The notes under the pieces: generated by a model
Databases searched by the model: none
The model's input: only the letters and a program-made list of their open reading frames with translations
What the model was told of the DNA's origin: nothing
Made by a program: the position numbers and the translations under genes
Assembly (NCBI GenBank): GCA_016794765.1
Contig: JAEUJG010000260.1
Coordinates: forward strand, 1-6,171
Source: Spirochaetaceae bacterium
Lineage (GTDB): Bacteria > Spirochaetota > Spirochaetia > Treponematales > Rectinemataceae
Length of the DNA stretch: 6,171 bases
Direction: 5' to 3'
Shown here: piece after piece, positions 4,782 through 6,171 of the stretch
Position numbering within the stretch: position 1 is the first letter of the stretch
Layout: the number at the start of each line of letters is the position of its first letter

Positions 4782-5509
4782 GTCGCCTGCCGCTTCCTGT
4801 CCGCGGCGCGACGGTCGAGGAAGGCTTCGAAGGCGGCCAGGCTCCGGTTGACGACGAGCTCCTTGGGCACGCGAGCCTCCCTGAGGAGGGCCTTCACGTT
4901 CGGGAAGCGGCCGACATGGTCCTTGTAGTGGGAATCCGTGCCGCAAACGATCAGGGTGCCGGTTTCCGCGCAGAGTCGCGCGATCTCGAGGCAATTCGGC
5001 TTGCTGCCCGTCCTGACGCGGAAGGAGCCCTCGTTGAGCTCGATGGCCTTGCCGTTCGCCCAGGCCGCGAGGACGACCGCGCGGGCGTCGACGGGGAAGG
5101 CGGGATTGCCCGGATGGGAGATCGCGTCCACGAAGGGATTTTCCAGGGCGCGCACGAGGGCCAGCGTATTCCGTTCGCGGTCCATCGGTGGGAGGCAGAT
5201 TTCGTGGAGGCCCGCGAGGACGAAATCGAGGCGGCCCAAATGCCGGTCGTCCAGGTCGAGCCGCCCCTCGGTGTCGAGGATGTTCGCCTCGACGCCGGCG
5301 AAGAATCGGACGCCCTTCACGCGGCGCGGCAGGACGCGCAGGTTCCCGAAATGGTAGTGGTGGGTCGTGCCCGGCATCGCGGGACCGTGGTCCGTCAGGA
5401 CAAAGCCGGCGAGGCCGGCGCGGCGCGCGCCGGAGGCCATGTCGTCGATCGTGGAGTAGGCGTGGCCCGAAGCCACCGAATGGGTATGCGTGTCGAGGGC
5501 GATTCTCAT
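4766..5509 (-). CDS. ycdX: YcdX-type PHP-domain metal-dependent phosphatase
   Basis: A 247-residue PHP-domain hydrolase, cytoplasmic, matching the YcdX phosphatase family in length and motif order. YcdX of E. coli binds three zinc ions; its natural substrate is uncertain. All nine ligands have equivalents here: H8 and H10 (DTHTHS), H16 (GHAYST), H41 (TDHG), E74 (GVEANI), H102 (GLHE), H132 (SHPGNP), D192 and H194 (GTDSH). The variable C-terminus (about 215-247) has the usual family NRSLAAFEAFLDRR helix and then a basic tail. The ATG at 5509 has GGAAGGA on the minus strand four bases before it; the frame stays open upstream, but that region lacks family sequence. It runs opposite the kinase gene and its last codons overlap that gene's last 16 bases. 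It is not related to histidinol phosphatase or polymerase PHP forms beyond the shared fold, as far as motifs show. Confidence 0.92.
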   Translation of the reverse strand: MRIALDTHTHSVASGHAYSTIDDMASGARRAGLAGFVLTDHGPAMPGTTHHYHFGNLRVLPRRVKGVRFFAGVEANILDTEGRLDLDDRHLGRLDFVLAGLHEICLPPMDRERNTLALVRALENPFVDAISHPGNPAFPVDARAVVLAAWANGKAIELNEGSFRVRTGSKPNCLEIARLCAETGTLIVCGTDSHYKDHVGRFPNVKALLREARVPKELVVNRSLAAFEAFLDRRAADRKRQATHPGT

Positions 5510-5513
5510 GTCT

Positions 5514-5520
5514 TCCTTCC
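5514..5520 (-). promoter_or_regulatory. Ribosome binding site of the PHP phosphatase gene
   Basis: GGAAGGA on the minus strand, four bases before the ATG at 5509. Together with the PHP motif starting at residue 6, it fixes the start well inside a longer open frame. Confidence 0.7.
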
Positions 5521-5530
5521 GGTGTCGCCT

Positions 5531-5555
5531 CGGGCCGCGGCGGGCTTGCGGCCCG
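5531..5555 (-). other. GC hairpin in the PHP gene leader
   Basis: CGGGCCGC (5531-5538) and GCGGCCCG (5548-5555) are a perfect 8-bp inverted repeat around a 9-base loop. It lies in the predicted 5' leader of the leftward PHP transcript, 21 bases before its start codon. There is no T-run on either side, so it is not a terminator. It may affect translation or mRNA stability, or bind a regulator. Confidence 0.45.
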
Positions 5556-5580
5556 CGCCCGGGCGGCGTCGTATGCGGAG

Positions 5581-5586
5581 ATTCTA
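5581..5586 (-). promoter_or_regulatory. Putative -10 element of the PHP gene
   Basis: TAGAAT on the minus strand (5586-5581) matches the -10 consensus at 5 of 6. No good -35 is found 16-18 bp upstream; TTGTCC occurs at only 12 bp. A start near 5574 would give a leader of about 65 nt containing the GC hairpin. Confidence 0.3.
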
Positions 5587-5671
5587 CCGCGAAAAAGCGG
5601 ACAAGGGCGAGGGGATGGGCTCGGGGCCTTCGCCCGCCAGGGCCGGACGGTCCGCCCGCGGCCGATTGCGC

Positions 5672-5700
5672 TTGCCCCGCGGTCAGGCGCCCCGTATACT
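5672..5700 (+). promoter_or_regulatory. Sigma70-type promoter of the exported-protein gene
   Basis: TTGCCC (5672-5677, 4 of 6) and TATACT (5695-5700, 5 of 6) are separated by exactly 17 bp. The expected start near 5707 gives a leader of only about 17 nt with the ribosome site. A near-palindrome CGGAC-G-GTCCG at 5644-5654 lies 17 bases upstream of the -35 and could be an activator site, though this is speculative. It is divergent from the PHP promoter region. Confidence 0.6.
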
Positions 5701-5711
5701 GGTTTCGTTCG

Positions 5712-5717
5712 AGGAGG
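5712..5717 (+). promoter_or_regulatory. Ribosome binding site of the exported-protein gene
   Basis: AGGAGG with a six-base spacer to the ATG at 5724. It is a near-ideal site and fixes the start. Confidence 0.85.
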
Positions 5718-5723
5718 ATACGC

Positions 5724-6171
5724 ATGAGACGTCTCGCGCTTTTCGTCTTCGCCCTTGTCGCCCTCGCCGGCTTCGCCGCCGCCGAAGGGCTTTCCTTCCA
5801 GTTCATCGGCCCGCGCTTCAATTTCGCCCTGCTCTCGCCCCTGCCCCTTCCGACGGGCGCCGACGTCGAGTTCCGCTACGGGCTCGTCGACCTCGGCCCC
5901 GGGCCCCTTCAGGCCTCGCTCCGCGTGGGCGGCGGCTACGAGGACAAGCGCGTCCTCCTCGACGCGACCACGGGCGATCCCCTCGCCGCCCCGACGGGCA
6001 AGATCGGCGAGGCCGGCGGGGAGCAACGCTTCCAGTCGCCCAATTTCCAGTGGGATCTCGGCCTCGTCCAGGGCTTGGCCTCCAAGGGCAAGGACAATCT
6101 CGCGGAGGCCTTCCTTCTCTACCGCGGCCGCTACGACAGCTACCTCACGACCCTTTCCACCGCGAAATTCG
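5724..6171 (+). CDS. Exported protein of unknown function (partial, 3' end outside the window)
   Basis: The first 149 residues of a gene that runs off the right edge without a stop. The start has a near-ideal ribosome site and a promoter 24 bases upstream. Residues 1-20 form a clear signal peptide: MRR, a hydrophobic core LALFVFALVALAGF and a small-residue AAA just before E21, the likely cleavage point, so the product leaves the cytoplasm. The mature part begins with alternating aromatic and hydrophobic residues (LSFQFIGPRFNFALL), followed by Gly-rich segments such as ASLRVGGGYED (64-74), and ends with YRGRYDSYLTTL. This alternation would suit beta strands, for example an outer-membrane beta-barrel, but I do not recognise a family. 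Coding is supported by the signal peptide and by strong third-position GC like that of the neighbours. Confidence 0.8.
   Translation, partial: MRRLALFVFALVALAGFAAAEGLSFQFIGPRFNFALLSPLPLPTGADVEFRYGLVDLGPGPLQASLRVGGGYEDKRVLLDATTGDPLAAPTGKIGEAGGEQRFQSPNFQWDLGLVQGLASKGKDNLAEAFLLYRGRYDSYLTTLSTAKF

Noticed and set aside
4122..6026. A 634-codon open frame on the minus strand
   Set aside because: It crosses the kinase gene, the PHP gene and the exported-protein gene in the wrong frame. Its product is Arg/Gly/Pro-rich with no recognisable domain, whereas the genes it overlaps have clear motifs. Long spurious frames are expected in such GC-rich DNA.
1..6171. A novel multi-gene defence, mobile or biosynthetic system
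   Set aside because: The genes are on both strands with separate promoters and terminators. None carries a nuclease, transposase, integrase, toxin, NTPase effector or biosynthetic core domain. There is no CRISPR-like periodic repeat and no insertion-sequence ends.

Overview
The window is GC-rich bacterial DNA with short, distinct transcription units. Strong AGGAGG-type ribosome binding sites, sigma70-like promoters and a signal-peptide protein fit a Gram-negative-type bacterium with GC-rich codon use. The gene mix (DUF4256, DUF5692-like, Cache/HisKA_2 kinase, YcdX-type PHP) would suit a high-GC spirochaete or similar lineage, but this is a weak inference; no 16S rRNA or other phylogenetic marker is present. 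No rRNA, tRNA, CRISPR array, transposase or phage gene was found.

Layout. 1-278: no gene; a perfect 94-bp direct repeat at 175-bp period, each copy opening with an intrinsic terminator that reads to the right. 279-842 (minus): DUF4256-family protein with its own promoter. 843-1271: a long intergenic region with several inverted repeats, a second candidate terminator and a putative promoter and leader for the next gene. 1272-1793 (plus): GNAT-type N-acetyltransferase. 1794-1971: an AT-rich promoter island followed by a leader with two hairpins. 1972-2889 (plus): multi-pass membrane protein resembling DUF5692. 2890-3023: two strong hairpins, the second a textbook terminator, then a kinase promoter. 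3024-4781 (plus): membrane sensor histidine kinase with a Cache-like sensor and HisKA_2/HATPase core. 4766-5509 (minus): YcdX-type PHP metallophosphatase, overlapping the kinase tail-to-tail by 16 bp. 5510-5723: divergent promoter region. 5724-end (plus): exported protein of unknown function, cut by the window edge.

How they fit together. Almost every gene appears to have its own promoter and several are separated by terminators, so this looks like a run of independent single-gene units rather than an operon or a dedicated new system. The kinase has no response regulator beside it. The parts most worth a second look are non-coding: the terminator-bearing direct repeat, the structured 905-963 element, the inverted repeat and leader before the acetyltransferase, the two-hairpin leader of the membrane protein, and the terminator/promoter junction that sets the kinase start.
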